From NCBI GenBank assembly GCA_943787425.1, contig CALSMJ010000006.1, positions 1 through 64,000 of the forward strand: a DNA stretch of 64,000 nucleotides, in the 5' to 3' direction. Position numbers and translations under genes: made by a program. The notes beneath the pieces are model-generated. The model saw nothing but the letters and a program-made list of their open reading frames with translations. It was not told the DNA's origin and ran no database searches. Shown here one piece after another: positions 41,900-51,279 of this stretch (position 1 is its first letter; every line of letters begins with the position of its first letter). The stretch is from an uncultured Pseudomonadales bacterium (GTDB lineage Bacteria > Pseudomonadota > Gammaproteobacteria > Pseudomonadales > Azotimanducaceae).

Positions 41900-42928
41900 A
41901 TGGATCAGAGCGACGCCCTTCAGCAGGCTGTGCGTGCGGCCATCAGTCGGAACCAGACAGTACAGCCGGGCGGCGGGTGCACCAAAGGGTTTCTTCAGCC
42001 AGGGGCAGGCGATGCTGTCTTAGTATCGACCGCCGAGCATAGCGGGATACTGCATTATCATCCGGATGAACTCGTGGTCCGGGTCCGATCCGGCACGCGC
42101 CTGGTTGATCTGCAAGCGACCTTGCGCGAGGCCGGACAGTATTTGCCCTGCGAGCCCCCGAGCTTTGGGGCGGTGGGAACAGTTGGCGGGATGGTGGCGG
42201 CCGGGTTAGCAGGGCCTAGCCGGCCATATGTTGGCGGTGTTCGGGACTATGTGCTGGGCATGAAACTGATATTGCCCAGCGGTGAGATCGCGGCGTTCGG
42301 CGGAGACGTTATGAAAAACGTCGCAGGCTACGATATCACCCGACTCAATGTCGGGGCCCGTGGGAGCTTGGGGCTGATGCTTGAAGTCGCGTTAAAGGTA
42401 CTGCCGATTCCGGAGGTGACGCAGGTGTACGGTCTTGCGTGCGATGCCGGTCTTGCCCAACAGCACATGTTAGCGCAGCGCAGGCTCGCCGGATTAAGTG
42501 CGAGCGCCTATTGTGATGGCGCGCTTCTTGTGCGCTACCAAGGCAGCGAGCAGGCCCAGCCCGAATTTGAACAGGCTCTGGGCCAAGGGTTTCAGCCGGT
42601 ATCAAGCGCTGGTCTTGCAGCCGTGCGGGATTTGCGCTTCGCGCATACCGGGCACCTATGGCGCTGGGATGGCGCGGTAGATGCACCTGTAGTTGGTCAG
42701 ATGGTGGCAATGGACTGGGGCGGCGCGTTGCGGTGGTTGGCGTCAGAGCAGGCGCCGGTTATTGCAGCCGATGTAGGGGTCGTTACTTGGTTCAAGCCAG
42801 GCAATGGCGCCTTGCCAGCCTTAATACCGCGAGCCGATGGGGTTGGCCGCTTGCAGCAGCGCGTGAAATCCGCATTGGACCCGAAGGGGACGTTTGTTGG
42901 CTATCCCGCTTTAAGGCCGACACCATGA
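41900..42928 (+). CDS. glcE: Glycolate oxidase subunit GlcE
   Basis: A 342-residue FAD-binding subunit with a shorter PCMH domain: VQPGGGCTKGFLQPG, VVRVRSGTRLVDLQATLREAG and GTVGGMVAAGLAGPSRPYVGGVRDYVLG. It forms the flavin pair with GlcD. The ATG at 41900 directly follows the glcD stop and gives the family length; the longer frame starts inside glcD. Its stop overlaps the glcF start (ATGA). Confidence 0.92.
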   Translation: MDQSDALQQAVRAAISRNQTVQPGGGCTKGFLQPGAGDAVLVSTAEHSGILHYHPDELVVRVRSGTRLVDLQATLREAGQYLPCEPPSFGAVGTVGGMVAAGLAGPSRPYVGGVRDYVLGMKLILPSGEIAAFGGDVMKNVAGYDITRLNVGARGSLGLMLEVALKVLPIPEVTQVYGLACDAGLAQQHMLAQRRLAGLSASAYCDGALLVRYQGSEQAQPEFEQALGQGFQPVSSAGLAAVRDLRFAHTGHLWRWDGAVDAPVVGQMVAMDWGGALRWLASEQAPVIAADVGVVTWFKPGNGALPALIPRADGVGRLQQRVKSALDPKGTFVGYPALRPTP

Positions 42929-44160
42929 AAACAAATCTTGATCCGAACTTTTTGGCGTCGGATGATTTGGCGCGCGCGGACACAATTTTAAGAAGCTGCG
43001 TGCACTGCGGGTTTTGTACCGATGGTTGCCCAACCTATCAGTTGTTGGGAGACGAAAACGACAGTCCGCGGGGGCGGATCTATCTGATGAAAGACATGTT
43101 CGAGACCGGGCAGGTAAATGCGGCTCAGGTCACCCATTTAGACCGCTGTCTATCCTGCCGTAATTGTGAAACCAATTGTCCTTCTGGCGTGGCCTATACG
43201 GATTTATTGGATATCGCCCGCGGCGCCATTGCGCAGCAGCAAACCAGAGGTGTGATGAATCGCGTGGGACGCTGGTTGTTGCGTCGGGGTTTAGGGCTGC
43301 CTGCATTATTGACCGCAGTATTTGAGGGCGCGCGTCAAATAGGCCGTTGGCCTGGCTTGGCGACGCGTTTGCCGGTTCGGCTTTCGCCAAAGCGGTCATC
43401 GCACCCGGTGGTCGTCACGCAGCCAACGCAGCAGGTGATACTGCTGGCCGGTTGTGTGCAAAAAGCCGCCACCCCCAACGTGAACCTGGCTGTTGAACAC
43501 TTGTTGGCCCGTTCTGGGATCGCAGTCGTGCGGGTCGCGAAAGAGTCGTGCTGTGGCGCGCTCAACTATCATTTGGGTGACCATGCAGCGGGGCTTGCGG
43601 ACATGCGGCGCCTGCTGCACACGCTCGCGGCGGCAGGGCCGAGTGATGCGCCCATTGTGTCGAGCGCCAGCGGTTGTGGCGTCACCTTAAAAGATTATCC
43701 CAGGCATTTTCCATTGGGTGATCCGGATCATGAATTGGCCCGTCGAATCGCGGCTCGCATGGTTGATGTGGTTGAACTATTTGACGATCACACGATTAAG
43801 GCCGCGCCGATGCGGGTTGCTGTGCATACGCCCTGCACGCTAAGCAATGGGCAACAGCTGGTCACGAATGTGGCAGATGTGTTGTCTCGGGCTGGGATCG
43901 ACGTGTTGGCGACGGCGCCGCAATTGGCCTGTTGCGGCTCAGCTGGGACCTACTCGGTGCTGCAACCCAAATTAGCGAGGGCATTGCAAGCGAAGATGGT
44001 CACGGCGCTGACAACGCAGTCACCGGAGGTGATCGTGACGGCGAACATTGGCTGTCAAATGCATTTGGGCGCGGGAACCAACGTCCCTGTTCTGCATTGG
44101 GCAGAATTGTTGTGGCAGCAGCACGAGGCCTTGCTTGCAGTTCCTGATTCGAAACCGTAA
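42925..44160 (+). CDS. glcF: Glycolate oxidase iron-sulfur subunit GlcF
   Basis: A 411-residue protein with two 4Fe-4S motifs, CVHCGFCTDGCPTY and CLSCRNCETNCPSG (about 24-90). Two CCG domains follow, marked by SCCGALNYHLGDH and ACCGSAGTYSVLQP. It passes electrons from the GlcD/GlcE flavins to quinone at the membrane. The start overlaps the glcE stop by four bases, so synthesis is coupled; the longer upstream frame is rejected. It ends the operon, and no clear terminator was seen before the convergent DUF1330 gene. Confidence 0.93.
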   Translation: MKTNLDPNFLASDDLARADTILRSCVHCGFCTDGCPTYQLLGDENDSPRGRIYLMKDMFETGQVNAAQVTHLDRCLSCRNCETNCPSGVAYTDLLDIARGAIAQQQTRGVMNRVGRWLLRRGLGLPALLTAVFEGARQIGRWPGLATRLPVRLSPKRSSHPVVVTQPTQQVILLAGCVQKAATPNVNLAVEHLLARSGIAVVRVAKESCCGALNYHLGDHAAGLADMRRLLHTLAAAGPSDAPIVSSASGCGVTLKDYPRHFPLGDPDHELARRIAARMVDVVELFDDHTIKAAPMRVAVHTPCTLSNGQQLVTNVADVLSRAGIDVLATAPQLACCGSAGTYSVLQPKLARALQAKMVTALTTQSPEVIVTANIGCQMHLGAGTNVPVLHWAELLWQQHEALLAVPDSKP

Positions 44161-44198
44161 TTGTAGTGCGGCCTTAGCCGGCTGTTGCGCACAAAGAT

Positions 44199-44489
44199 CT
44201 ATCCCAATCCATGAACCAAAATGACGTTGCCGTCGCTGCCAGCAAGGCGGTGCTGCATGAGGGTTTGATAGTCATCCGAATGATACCAAGCCTGCGCCTT
44301 GGCCTCTGATTCAAACCGCAAAATCACTTGGCGCTGGCCCTTGGGCGCGCCTTCAAGGGTCGCGGCTTGCTCATCGACGGCTAAAATTTCACCCTCAAAC
44401 GCCAGCAAAATGGCCATAAAGCCAGCTTCGTACTCGGCGTAGCGCGCCCGATCGGTGATGAGAATATCCGCAACAACGTAACAAGCCAT
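44199..44489 (-). CDS. DUF1330 family protein
   Basis: A 96-residue dimeric alpha-beta barrel-type protein. YVVADILITDRARYAEYEAGFMAIL at the start and RQVILRFESEAKAQAWYHSDDYQTLMQHR in the middle are the DUF1330 hallmarks. The function is not established. The ATG at 44489 has AAGGA nine bases upstream. It overlaps no gene, but its start lies 9 bases downstream of the transcarbamylase stop, so the two are probably one transcript. Confidence 0.85.
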   Translation of the reverse strand: MACYVVADILITDRARYAEYEAGFMAILLAFEGEILAVDEQAATLEGAPKGQRQVILRFESEAKAQAWYHSDDYQTLMQHRLAGSDGNVILVHGLG

Positions 44490-44497
44490 GGTGTTCC

Positions 44498-45428
44498 TTA
44501 AGCATTCGCGACGAGCAACCAATACAGCAAACCCTTTTGGGCATGCAGGCGGTTGGCCGCTTGGTCAAAAATGATGGCACGCGGGTCTCGCACCGCGGCT
44601 TCGGTGATTTCATAATCATTATGAATCGGCATGTCGTGCATGATTTTTAGTTCATGACCGGCGACAAGATCGGAATTGATCTGAAAACGCTGCATTTGCG
44701 CAACCAAAGCGGCTTTCTCGGCATGCTTGGTTGGATCATTAAAATACTGCATGTCGATCCAGGTATCGGTGTAGATAAAATCTGCGCTGGCGATGGCGTC
44801 GCGCGGGTCCTCGACGCGCTGAATGCTTGGGTTATCCATCATCATCGCTTGCAAATCGGCATCGAAAGCTTTCTTGCGTCGCTGCGGGTTCAGGCGTTGC
44901 CAAGGTGAGCGAAAACCCAAGCCGGTCGGCCATCAAAACCAAGGAATTCGAAACATTATTTTGAACGCCTGTGTACAGAAGATGCAGTGCCTCGAGCGGC
45001 TTGTCGCTGTGCTCGGTCATGGTGAGCACATCGGTCAAGGCCTGGCAGGGATGATAGCGTTCGCAGCAGCCGTTGATCATCGGAACTTGGCTGGCCGCGG
45101 CCATGGTCAGAAAGTCACTGTTGTGGAGGAGTCGCGCCATGATGACTTGGACGTTGCGCGATAAGTATTCGATCTCGTAGGCGAGATCCGTCAGGATAAA
45201 GTTAGAGCTTTGCCAATCCAGGAACAGGGCGTGGCCACCGAGTTCGGTCATCGCCACTTCAAAGGACACCCGAGTTCGGGTGCTGGTTTTTTGAAAGAGC
45301 ATCGCCAGGCTTTGGTGCGAGAGCGCCGAGCGAAAGTCATTGGGATTGGCTTTAATGGCGCGCGCCCAAGATAAAATGTCCGTTAGATCTTGGGTGGTAA
45401 AATCTTTTAAATGATTAACATGTGGCAT
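44498..45428 (-). pseudogene. Ornithine carbamoyltransferase-like transcarbamylase, interrupted by a one-base deletion
   Basis: The N-part begins at 45428 (GGAG upstream) and has the carbamoyl-phosphate site LFQKTSTRTRVSFEVAM, then MARLLHNSDFL and INGCCERYHPCQALTDVLTM. After TLATPE, one base is missing near 44890, and the protein continues in another frame as NPQRRKKAFDADLQ, FIYTDTWIDMQY, KIMHDMPIHNDYEITEA and ANRLHAQKGLLYWLL to 44498. The joined product would be about 310 residues, a normal length. The usual ornithine-contacting motif HCLP is HDMP here, so the acceptor amine may differ from ornithine; no argF symbol is given. The shift may be an assembly error. Confidence 0.82.
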
Positions 45429-45670
45429 GCTGGGCTCCAAGCCTCGCTGAGTTTAAGAGGCAATGTATGAAGCTTCGAAAGTCTAGGTGAGATTCTGGGG
45501 ATTGTCTATTTTGGATTGCGCTGTGCGAGCAATCACCCATCAGGTGGCGGCCGGTGCCAGGTCGTGATTGGGATGAGATAAGGAACCTTGATCCGGCGTT
45601 TGGTGCCAGGCAAGGGACCCTGCTAAAAAGAAGTGGGGTGCAGCGACTCATGCGGGCGAGTAGGATTCTG

Positions 45671-45715
45671 GTAATGAGCTTCTAGGTAATGAGCTTCTAG
45701 GTAATGAGCTTCTAA
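45671..45715 (+). repeat. Triple 15-bp repeat just before the SRAP gene
   Basis: GTAATGAGCTTCTAG occurs three times in a row (the last copy ends in A), followed at once by AGGAGG and the SRAP start at 45728. Each copy contains a complete minimal ORF, ATG AGC TTC TAG (or TAA), in the same frame because the period is 15. The remaining 45429-45670 upstream shows no gene. Confidence 0.9.
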
Positions 45716-45727
45716 AGGAGGTTTGGC

Positions 45728-46411
45728 ATGTGCGGCCGGTTAAACGTCATCGAGGCGCCCATTGTTGCGTTCTTAGCGGAATTTCTAGGCGACGTGCCTT
45801 TTATTGAATCCCGCGGCAATGTGGCCCCGACCGAACCCGTGCTGGCACTGCGGGCGGACGCCGCGGGCTATAATGCGGCCTTAATGCGCTGGTGGCTGGT
45901 GCCGCACTGGTCAGACGGCCCCCAACACAAGTTCAGTATGTTCAATGCCCGCGCAGAGACCTTGGCGAGCAGCCCTGCCTACCGCGATCCTTTTAAGACC
46001 CGGCGCTGCGTCGTACCGGCCAGCGGGTATTTTGAATGGCGTAAGCAGAACGGACGATCCCAACCCATGTATTTTGAGCCAGAAAATGGTCAGGCCCTGT
46101 TGTTTGCGGGCCTGTGGGATGAATGGCGCGGCCCCGATGGCGTACTCACCAGTTGCACCATTGTCACAACGAGCGCGCCTGCGACAACCAAGGCTTACCA
46201 TCATCGGCTGCCGATGATGCTTAAAACCGAGGAGGTCGCAACTTGGGTTGACCCGGCCACGGCCAAAGACCATTTAACCCTAATGATGACGCCGCGCCTG
46301 CCGAGCGCCCTAACGGTTGTCGATCTATCGCCAGCGGTCAACAACGCTCGGGAAAAGAATCTGGCGGCCCAGGTGAAAGTATCCGCGCCGGTCGTCTTGC
46401 CGGCGGGCTAG
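45728..46411 (+). CDS. SRAP-domain abasic-site crosslinking protein (YedK/HMCES family)
   Basis: A 227-residue protein starting MCGRLN, with Cys2, the nucleophile that forms a thiazolidine crosslink with abasic sites in single-stranded DNA after Met removal. Other conserved parts are FNARAETLASSPAYRDPFKTRRCVVPASGYFEWRK (the active-site Asn and Glu), ALLFAGLWDEW, CTIVTTSAPA and YHHRLPMML with the catalytic histidine. It protects abasic DNA at forks. An AGGAGG ribosome site lies directly after the triple 15-bp repeat. Confidence 0.95.
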   Translation: MCGRLNVIEAPIVAFLAEFLGDVPFIESRGNVAPTEPVLALRADAAGYNAALMRWWLVPHWSDGPQHKFSMFNARAETLASSPAYRDPFKTRRCVVPASGYFEWRKQNGRSQPMYFEPENGQALLFAGLWDEWRGPDGVLTSCTIVTTSAPATTKAYHHRLPMMLKTEEVATWVDPATAKDHLTLMMTPRLPSALTVVDLSPAVNNAREKNLAAQVKVSAPVVLPAG

Positions 46412-46605
46412 TGCTTCGGAGACGATTGCCTCTGGCGAAATCAGCGCCGCCGAAACCGAGCAGTTGCGCTTGCATCATTCAATGGATGAATGCGACTCCG
46501 TTTTAACTCTGACCAGCGCTCAATCGCGAGCACATGGTCATTTTCATCAGGCCTTGGCTTCCCAAACCCCAATATGCTATCAAAGCACCATCAACAGGGG
46601 GAAGT

Positions 46606-48207
46606 ATGCAATATCTAAACAGTCTTGAGGCCGCGGCCCAATGCGGTATGACCTTGGCCTATCACGCCCAGCAAGCGCCGGACCGATTGGCGGTGGCCTC
46701 GCAATTTGGGGATCGCAGTTTTTCGGAATTAAATGCCCGAGCTAACCAGGTGGTGCGCCGGCTTCGGGAAGCTGGTTTGGGTACGGATGATGCCGTCGCC
46801 ATGCTGCTGGTGAACCGGCCCGAGTTTTTAGAAGTATTGTTTGCCTGCCAGCGCGGCGGCTTTCGGGTCACGCCCATTAACTGGCATTTAACCGGTGACA
46901 ATGCGTCGTACATTGTGGGCAATTGTGAGGCCAAAGCCTTTATTGCCGATGTGCGTTGCGCGGCGCCTGCGCAATTGGCGCTGCAGGATCATGCCGGGCA
47001 GTTGCATATCGCGCTGGCCGTGGGCGGGTCTATCGAAGGCTTTGCCGATTACGATGATGCCCTGGCTGGTGTGGATGCCGAGAACCTTATGGATCCCGAA
47101 ATCGGCGCACAGATGCTGTACACCTCGGGCACCACCGGCCGGCCCAAGGGCGTGTTTCGGCCGAGAACGCCGCCGGCGGTTGCGGCGGCAGGGGATCGCG
47201 CCAACGCCGACACCGTGACCCGCGCCAGTGTCGCGGCGGCGTGGAATCCCGAAACCGATCGCGCGTTGTGCACTGGCCCGGCGTATCACGCGGCGCCCTT
47301 AGCCTTTAATATCATTACGCCGATCAACTTGGGTGTCGGCACGGTGCTCATGGATAAGTGGGACCCCGAAGAAACCCTACGCCTTGTCCAGGAATATCAG
47401 ATCACCCATACCCATATGGTGGCGACCATGTTCCATCGCGTGCTGGCGCTACCAGAGGCGGTGCGCGCCCAATACGATACCAGCAGCCTGCGCTATGTGC
47501 TGCATGGCGCAGCACCGTGCCCGGTGCATGTAAAGCAGCAGATGATGGATTATTTGGGCCCCGTCCTCTTTGAATACTACGCGGCGACAGAAGGCGGCGG
47601 CGGCTTCTTTGTCGATGCTGAAGAGTGGCTGACCAAACCCGGCACCGTGGGGCGCGCGCCAGCCGGCGCTGATAACCGCATCCTGAACGATGAAGGGGAC
47701 GTGGTGCCCACCGGGGAGGTCGGCACGATTTATTTTAAGGCACCCGCCGTTCGATTTGTGTACTACAAGGATGAAGCGAAAACCCAGGGCAGTTATCGTG
47801 GGGACTATTTTACCTTAGGCGACATGGGTTACTTTGATGAAGACGGCTATCTGTTTTTAACCGGGCGCAGCGCCGAAACCATTATCTCGGGCGGGGTCAA
47901 CATCTACCCCCAGGAGACCGATGATGTGTTGCTGAAGCATCCAGCGGTGGCCGATGTCTGTACCGTGGGCATTCCCAATGAGGAGTGGGGGGAAGAAGTG
48001 AAGTCGGTGGTGCAGTTGAAGCCGGGCATCATGGCCAGTGAGGACGTGGCGGAAGATCTCATCACGTTTTGTCGCGGTTTTCTGCCCGGGTTTAAATCCC
48101 CGAAATCCATCGATTTTGTCGAGGATTTGCCCCGACTGCCCTCGGGCAAGATTCAGCGCCGGGTCGTGCGCGAACCCTATTGGGCGGGGCGGAGCAAGCA
48201 AATATGA
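46606..48207 (+). CDS. Acyl-CoA synthetase (AMP-forming)
   Basis: A 533-residue adenylate-forming ligase. The P-loop is MLYTSGTTGRPKGV (about residue 167). The later adenylate-binding motif is EYYAATEGGGGFF (about 320). TGRSAETIISGGVNIYPQETDDVL is the hinge, and LPRLPSGKIQRRVVR carries the C-terminal catalytic lysine. It activates a carboxylic acid to its CoA thioester; it is nearest to the FadD-like or feruloyl/bile-acid ligase group, with substrate unknown. The ATG at 46606 has AGGGGGA upstream; the longer frame from 46534 is not supported. Its stop overlaps the following GGT start. Confidence 0.92.
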   Translation: MQYLNSLEAAAQCGMTLAYHAQQAPDRLAVASQFGDRSFSELNARANQVVRRLREAGLGTDDAVAMLLVNRPEFLEVLFACQRGGFRVTPINWHLTGDNASYIVGNCEAKAFIADVRCAAPAQLALQDHAGQLHIALAVGGSIEGFADYDDALAGVDAENLMDPEIGAQMLYTSGTTGRPKGVFRPRTPPAVAAAGDRANADTVTRASVAAAWNPETDRALCTGPAYHAAPLAFNIITPINLGVGTVLMDKWDPEETLRLVQEYQITHTHMVATMFHRVLALPEAVRAQYDTSSLRYVLHGAAPCPVHVKQQMMDYLGPVLFEYYAATEGGGGFFVDAEEWLTKPGTVGRAPAGADNRILNDEGDVVPTGEVGTIYFKAPAVRFVYYKDEAKTQGSYRGDYFTLGDMGYFDEDGYLFLTGRSAETIISGGVNIYPQETDDVLLKHPAVADVCTVGIPNEEWGEEVKSVVQLKPGIMASEDVAEDLITFCRGFLPGFKSPKSIDFVEDLPRLPSGKIQRRVVREPYWAGRSKQI

Positions 48208-49925
48208 CGAGCCGTCTTGTCACGCCTTTTCGGGTTCAGGCGTTGATGCGATGGCTCGTTGCGGCGTTGATCGGGTTCACCGCAGCGTGGAGTGTTGTTT
48301 TTGCCGTCTCGGCTGAAACCCGTGCCATTGGCCGGCAAGGTATGGTGGCAACCTCGTCGCCTGAAGCCAGCGCCGTTGGGGCGCAGATGCTAAAAGCTGG
48401 CGGCAACGCGGTGGATGCGGCGGTGGCAGTCGGTTTTGCGTTGGCGGTGACCTATCCCGAGGCGGGTAATTTGGGCGGCGGCGGCTTTGCGGTGGTGCGG
48501 ACGCCGGATGGCGCCGTGGTTACGCTCGATCATCGCGAACGCGCGCCGTTTGCCGCGACCCAAGACATGTTTTTAGACGCTGAGGGCCGGCTGGATTCGC
48601 AATTGTCGCTTGAAAGCCATCTTGCGTCCGGCACGCCAGGTTCGGTCGATGGGTTGCTGGTATTGCACGAGCGCTTTGGCAAGCTCTCTCGGGAAACCGT
48701 GCTGGCGCCGGCGATCCATCTCGCGCGCAAGGGCTTTGTCTTATCCCAGACTCTAGCGGGTCGCATCCAAGAACTGCTGCCAGAACTTCGCCATCGGCCT
48801 GCGTCGCTTGAAAAATTTAGCGCCGGCGGCAAGGCCTACAAAGCCGGTGACATCTGGCGTCAACCGGATCTCGCCAAAACCCTGCAAACAATCTCGGAAG
48901 AAGGCCGGGCGGGGTTTTACAGCGGCTGGGTGGCCAAAGCGATTACCCATGAGATGGACCAGCAAGGCGGCCTCATTCGGCAAACGGATCTCGATGCCTA
49001 TGAATCGGTCTGGCGAGACCCGATTCACGGCCGCTACCGGGGCTTCGATGTGTACAGTATGGCGCCGCCATCCTCTGGCGGCATCTTGTTAACCCAAATG
49101 CTGAACATGCTGTCGGCTTACCCCGTTGGGCAGTTGCAGCCGGGTTCGGCTGACCTGATTCACTTGATGACCGAAGTCGAGCGCCGAGCCTATGCTGACC
49201 GGACCCAGCATTTAGGGGATTCGGATTTCTACCCGGTGCCCATTCAAAAGCTGATCGATCCGAGCTACGCCACGAGCCGCATGGAAAACTATGATCCAAC
49301 CAAAGCCAGCCCAAGTGCCGCCATCAGCCATGGGGTTTGGCAGGAAAGCGAACAAACGACCCATTACTCGGTAATCGATGGCGACGGCATGATGGTGGCG
49401 CTGACCACGACTTTGAACAGCAGCTTTGGCAATAAATGGGTCATCCCGGGTACGGGGATCCTGATGAACAACGAAATGGATGACTTTGCGGCCAGCACCA
49501 CCGAAGCCAACCAGTACGGGTTGCTCGGAAACACAGCCAATGCCATTGCCCCCGGCAAGCGCATGCTCAGTTCGATGACCCCGACCTTGGTGTTAAAAGA
49601 CAATGCGCCGGTACTCATTACCGGTTCGCCCGGCGGGTCGACCATCATCACCACAGTCTTACAGGTGATCCTGAATGTGATTGACCATGGGCAGTCCCTC
49701 ACGGCGGCGGTTGCCGCGCCCAGAGTGCATCATCAGTGGCAACCCGATGTGATTGATTATGAGCAAGGCCGCCTGTCAGCCGCCGTGATCGCTGATTTAG
49801 AAGCGCGTGGCCATACCCTGCAAGCCCGCAGTGATATTGGTGTTGCGAACAGCATTTTGGTTACGGCGGGCCAGTTTGAGGGGGTTGCTGACGCCCGAGA
49901 TATGGGCGCCGCTGCTGGGTTTTAA
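48204..49925 (+). CDS. ggt: Gamma-glutamyltransferase, periplasmic
   Basis: A 573-residue precursor. The signal/anchor segment LVAALIGFTAAWSVVFAVSAE precedes GMVATSSPEASAVGAQMLKAGGNAVDAAVA. The autoprocessing site is SEQTTHYSVIDGDGMMVALTTTLNSSFG, with the catalytic Thr of TTHYS. SSMTPTLVLKDN and ITGSPGGSTIITTVLQVILN complete the gamma-glutamyl site. It hydrolyses or transfers the gamma-glutamyl group of glutathione in the periplasm. The ATG overlaps the acyl-CoA synthetase stop (ATGA), an unusual partnership. It is a different branch from the cytosolic paralogue at 25303. Confidence 0.93.
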   Translation: MTSRLVTPFRVQALMRWLVAALIGFTAAWSVVFAVSAETRAIGRQGMVATSSPEASAVGAQMLKAGGNAVDAAVAVGFALAVTYPEAGNLGGGGFAVVRTPDGAVVTLDHRERAPFAATQDMFLDAEGRLDSQLSLESHLASGTPGSVDGLLVLHERFGKLSRETVLAPAIHLARKGFVLSQTLAGRIQELLPELRHRPASLEKFSAGGKAYKAGDIWRQPDLAKTLQTISEEGRAGFYSGWVAKAITHEMDQQGGLIRQTDLDAYESVWRDPIHGRYRGFDVYSMAPPSSGGILLTQMLNMLSAYPVGQLQPGSADLIHLMTEVERRAYADRTQHLGDSDFYPVPIQKLIDPSYATSRMENYDPTKASPSAAISHGVWQESEQTTHYSVIDGDGMMVALTTTLNSSFGNKWVIPGTGILMNNEMDDFAASTTEANQYGLLGNTANAIAPGKRMLSSMTPTLVLKDNAPVLITGSPGGSTIITTVLQVILNVIDHGQSLTAAVAAPRVHHQWQPDVIDYEQGRLSAAVIADLEARGHTLQARSDIGVANSILVTAGQFEGVADARDMGAAAGF

Positions 49926-50113
49926 TCCCGCGCCGCACTTATGAATTAGCCCGCCGGGATTGATGCAGCGCGCCGCCGCGGTGGTGATTGAGCGCCGCAG
50001 CGTTCGACGAAAAACGCGCCGCCAATTCGTCATGCAGCGCGTGCAGTCCCTTGTTCAATCGCTTCAATTACGGCTCGGTCGCTTTAATAGGCATGGCTGG
50101 TATTTGGCCTAGC

Positions 50114-51259
50114 TCAACGCTGCCCGGGCGCCAGCCGGCATTGGGTCAACAAACTCTGCAAGCGCTCGGTATGGGCGACCAGGCGCGCGCGCGCCGTGCC
50201 AATGACATCAGAGCGGGCGGTGATGAAGGCTGCGTAGCCGGGGTCTTGTTGCGCCCCAGCGGCGCGTTCGAGGGCCTCAACCAACGGCAGCAGGGCGTGG
50301 GTCCGGCGGTTCAGCGCCGCCGTCATGGGTTGCAATTGACCAACATACACGTTTTCAACGAGCGCCTTGAGGCGCAAGGCGCGCGGATTGCTTTGGTTTT
50401 CATAACACAATGGGCGCTTGGCTAAAAAGGTATCGATTAGGTTATTGGCGGCTTGCATCTGATGCGCCACATCCAGCCAGCCTTTTAAGAGCAGGCCGCC
50501 TTCAGCCGAACGCAGGGCGCCCAAGCTTAAGTCCAAGTCGGAGGCGGTACCGGTAAATGTCAGGGCACTGATTGCGGTTGCGTCGTGCAGCAACGCTTTC
50601 AGGGCAGGCTCGAGGTCACTTTGCAGGGTTTCGGGGTATTGGCCTAGGCTAGATTGCGCGCGCCAAAACTGGGTGAACTCCGGGCCAAAAAAGAGTGCCG
50701 CCCGCAACTGATCGGGCAATTGCGCGCGCTTTCGGTCGGCCTCGCGCTGGAGTTGGTCTGCAAGCTCGGGATGGCTCGCGCTCAGACCGGTCACGCAGCG
50801 ATCGCTGGCATTGATAAAGTTGACGTTGTATACCAAGCGGGTTGTTGCGCTGCTGAGTTTGCCCAAGCTCGAGTTGTGCTCGCTGATCAAACTGTGGAGC
50901 GCGCACGGCGTGGTGCGAAGGTAATCCAAAAGGTTGAGGCTCGCCGGGTCATTCGTCTCGGCAGCGCCGGGTCCGTCGTCATGAGACTGCGAGGGCGCCT
51001 GACCCGCCGCCTGGGCGGAAACCGGTTGCGGCGGCACGGGCGCCTGGATCGCGTGCGTGTTGGTAGAGGGTAGCGGCACATCGAGCGTCCGCGCGAGGCC
51101 CTCGGTATAGCGGATTTGGGCCTGATCCCAGGGTGAGGGGCTGCAGGCGGTCAGCCCCACCGCAATGCAAAATATGGTGAGCACACTGCGGCCACCGCGC
51201 CAAATCGAGTGCCCGCAGGCGCTAATTTGATGGCTCGGATGGTGTAAACTAGCGGGCAT
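50114..51259 (-). CDS. DUF3080 family lipoprotein
   Basis: About 381 residues. Two arginines precede the hydrophobic stretch VLTIFCIAVGLTAC, which ends in a lipobox with the lipidated Cys. A Pro/Ala/Gln-rich linker follows, then a helical domain with LLDYLRTTPCALHSLISEHNSSLGKL and RLVYNVNFINASDRC. This matches DUF3080, found mostly in Gammaproteobacteria, with no known function. The start is uncertain: ATG at 51259, an upstream GTG at 51268 or GTG at 51184 directly before the hydrophobic segment. It is divergent from the phosphomannomutase with overlapping promoter space. Confidence 0.78.
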   Translation of the reverse strand: MPASLHHPSHQISACGHSIWRGGRSVLTIFCIAVGLTACSPSPWDQAQIRYTEGLARTLDVPLPSTNTHAIQAPVPPQPVSAQAAGQAPSQSHDDGPGAAETNDPASLNLLDYLRTTPCALHSLISEHNSSLGKLSSATTRLVYNVNFINASDRCVTGLSASHPELADQLQREADRKRAQLPDQLRAALFFGPEFTQFWRAQSSLGQYPETLQSDLEPALKALLHDATAISALTFTGTASDLDLSLGALRSAEGGLLLKGWLDVAHQMQAANNLIDTFLAKRPLCYENQSNPRALRLKALVENVYVGQLQPMTAALNRRTHALLPLVEALERAAGAQQDPGYAAFITARSDVIGTARARLVAHTERLQSLLTQCRLAPGQR

Positions 51260-51279
51260 TAGCAGCACTGGAACACGAT

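Noticed and set aside
45671..45715. CRISPR-like array
   Set aside because: The three units are contiguous without spacers and only 15 bases long.
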